DNA of 5,355 nt from an uncultured Collinsella sp. (lineage in GTDB: Bacteria; Actinomycetota; Coriobacteriia; Coriobacteriales; Coriobacteriaceae), in the NCBI GenBank assembly GCA_934617135.1, contig CAKTUC010000071.1:1-5355 (forward strand), written 5' to 3'. The notes under the pieces are model-generated. The model did no database searches and was not told the DNA's origin. It worked only from the letters and a program-made list of their open reading frames with translations. A program made the translations under genes and the position numbers. Of this stretch, positions 5,279 through 5,355 are shown piece by piece (position 1 is the stretch's first letter; every line of letters begins with the position of its first letter).

Positions 5279-5355
5279 ATGCAAACCATGCAAGCAGCGA
5301 CCCCGGTACTGGAGGTCGCGCATCTCGAAAAGGTATACGGCGCGCTGGGCAACGT
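5279..5355 (+). CDS. ABC transporter ATP-binding protein, N-terminus only
   Basis: Only the first 25 codons are in the window. PVLEVAHLEKVYGALGNV (residues 9-26, the last codon incomplete) matches the first beta strands of ABC ATPases, ahead of Walker A. The VYGxxGNV form is typical of the MacB/LolD/BceA class, whose partners are permeases with large extracellular domains exporting peptides or antibiotics. The start is supported by AAGGA 6 nt before the ATG. A second ATG three codons on has no better site. It runs divergent from the NUDIX-Vsr gene. Substrate, Walker motifs and partner permease lie outside the window. Confidence 0.8.
   Translation, partial: MQTMQAATPVLEVAHLEKVYGALGN

Overview
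The window reads like a high-GC Gram-positive bacterium. Actinomycetota of the class Coriobacteriia, close to Collinsella, is my best guess. It rests on the GC-rich third codon positions of the aldolase, strong purine-rich ribosome binding sites and the style of the proteins. This is recognition rather than a database match.

Layout from left to right. A DeoR-family sugar repressor (minus strand, C-terminus cut off by the window edge) is divergent from a class II fructose/tagatose-bisphosphate aldolase (plus strand). The roughly 330 bp between them hold two dyads, and one of these covers overlapping back-to-back -10 boxes. Repressor and aldolase therefore look like a self-contained regulatory pair. 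The aldolase faces a minus-strand gene across a convergent bidirectional terminator, which sits inside a perfect 29-bp inverted repeat. That minus-strand gene is a HAD-superfamily phosphatase. Upstream of it, on the same strand, is an AraC-family regulator with a cupin sensor domain. These two genes are clearly less GC-rich than the aldolase.

The stretch from 3656 to 4143 has no recognised gene. It holds a possible 69-residue ORF with a good ribosome binding site, preceded after two bases by the end of another open frame with no clear start. It also contains a GC-rich hairpin.

The most striking gene is at 4144-5130 (minus): one continuous 328-residue protein with an N-terminal MutT/NudG-like NUDIX hydrolase, a charged linker rich in Lys and Arg, and a C-terminal Vsr-type mismatch endonuclease. 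It would join two mutation-avoidance activities in one polypeptide: nucleotide-pool cleaning and T:G mismatch nicking. Divergent from it, the first 25 codons of an ABC-transporter ATPase (probably MacB/BceA class) run off the right edge. Two small dyads lie in the gap between them.
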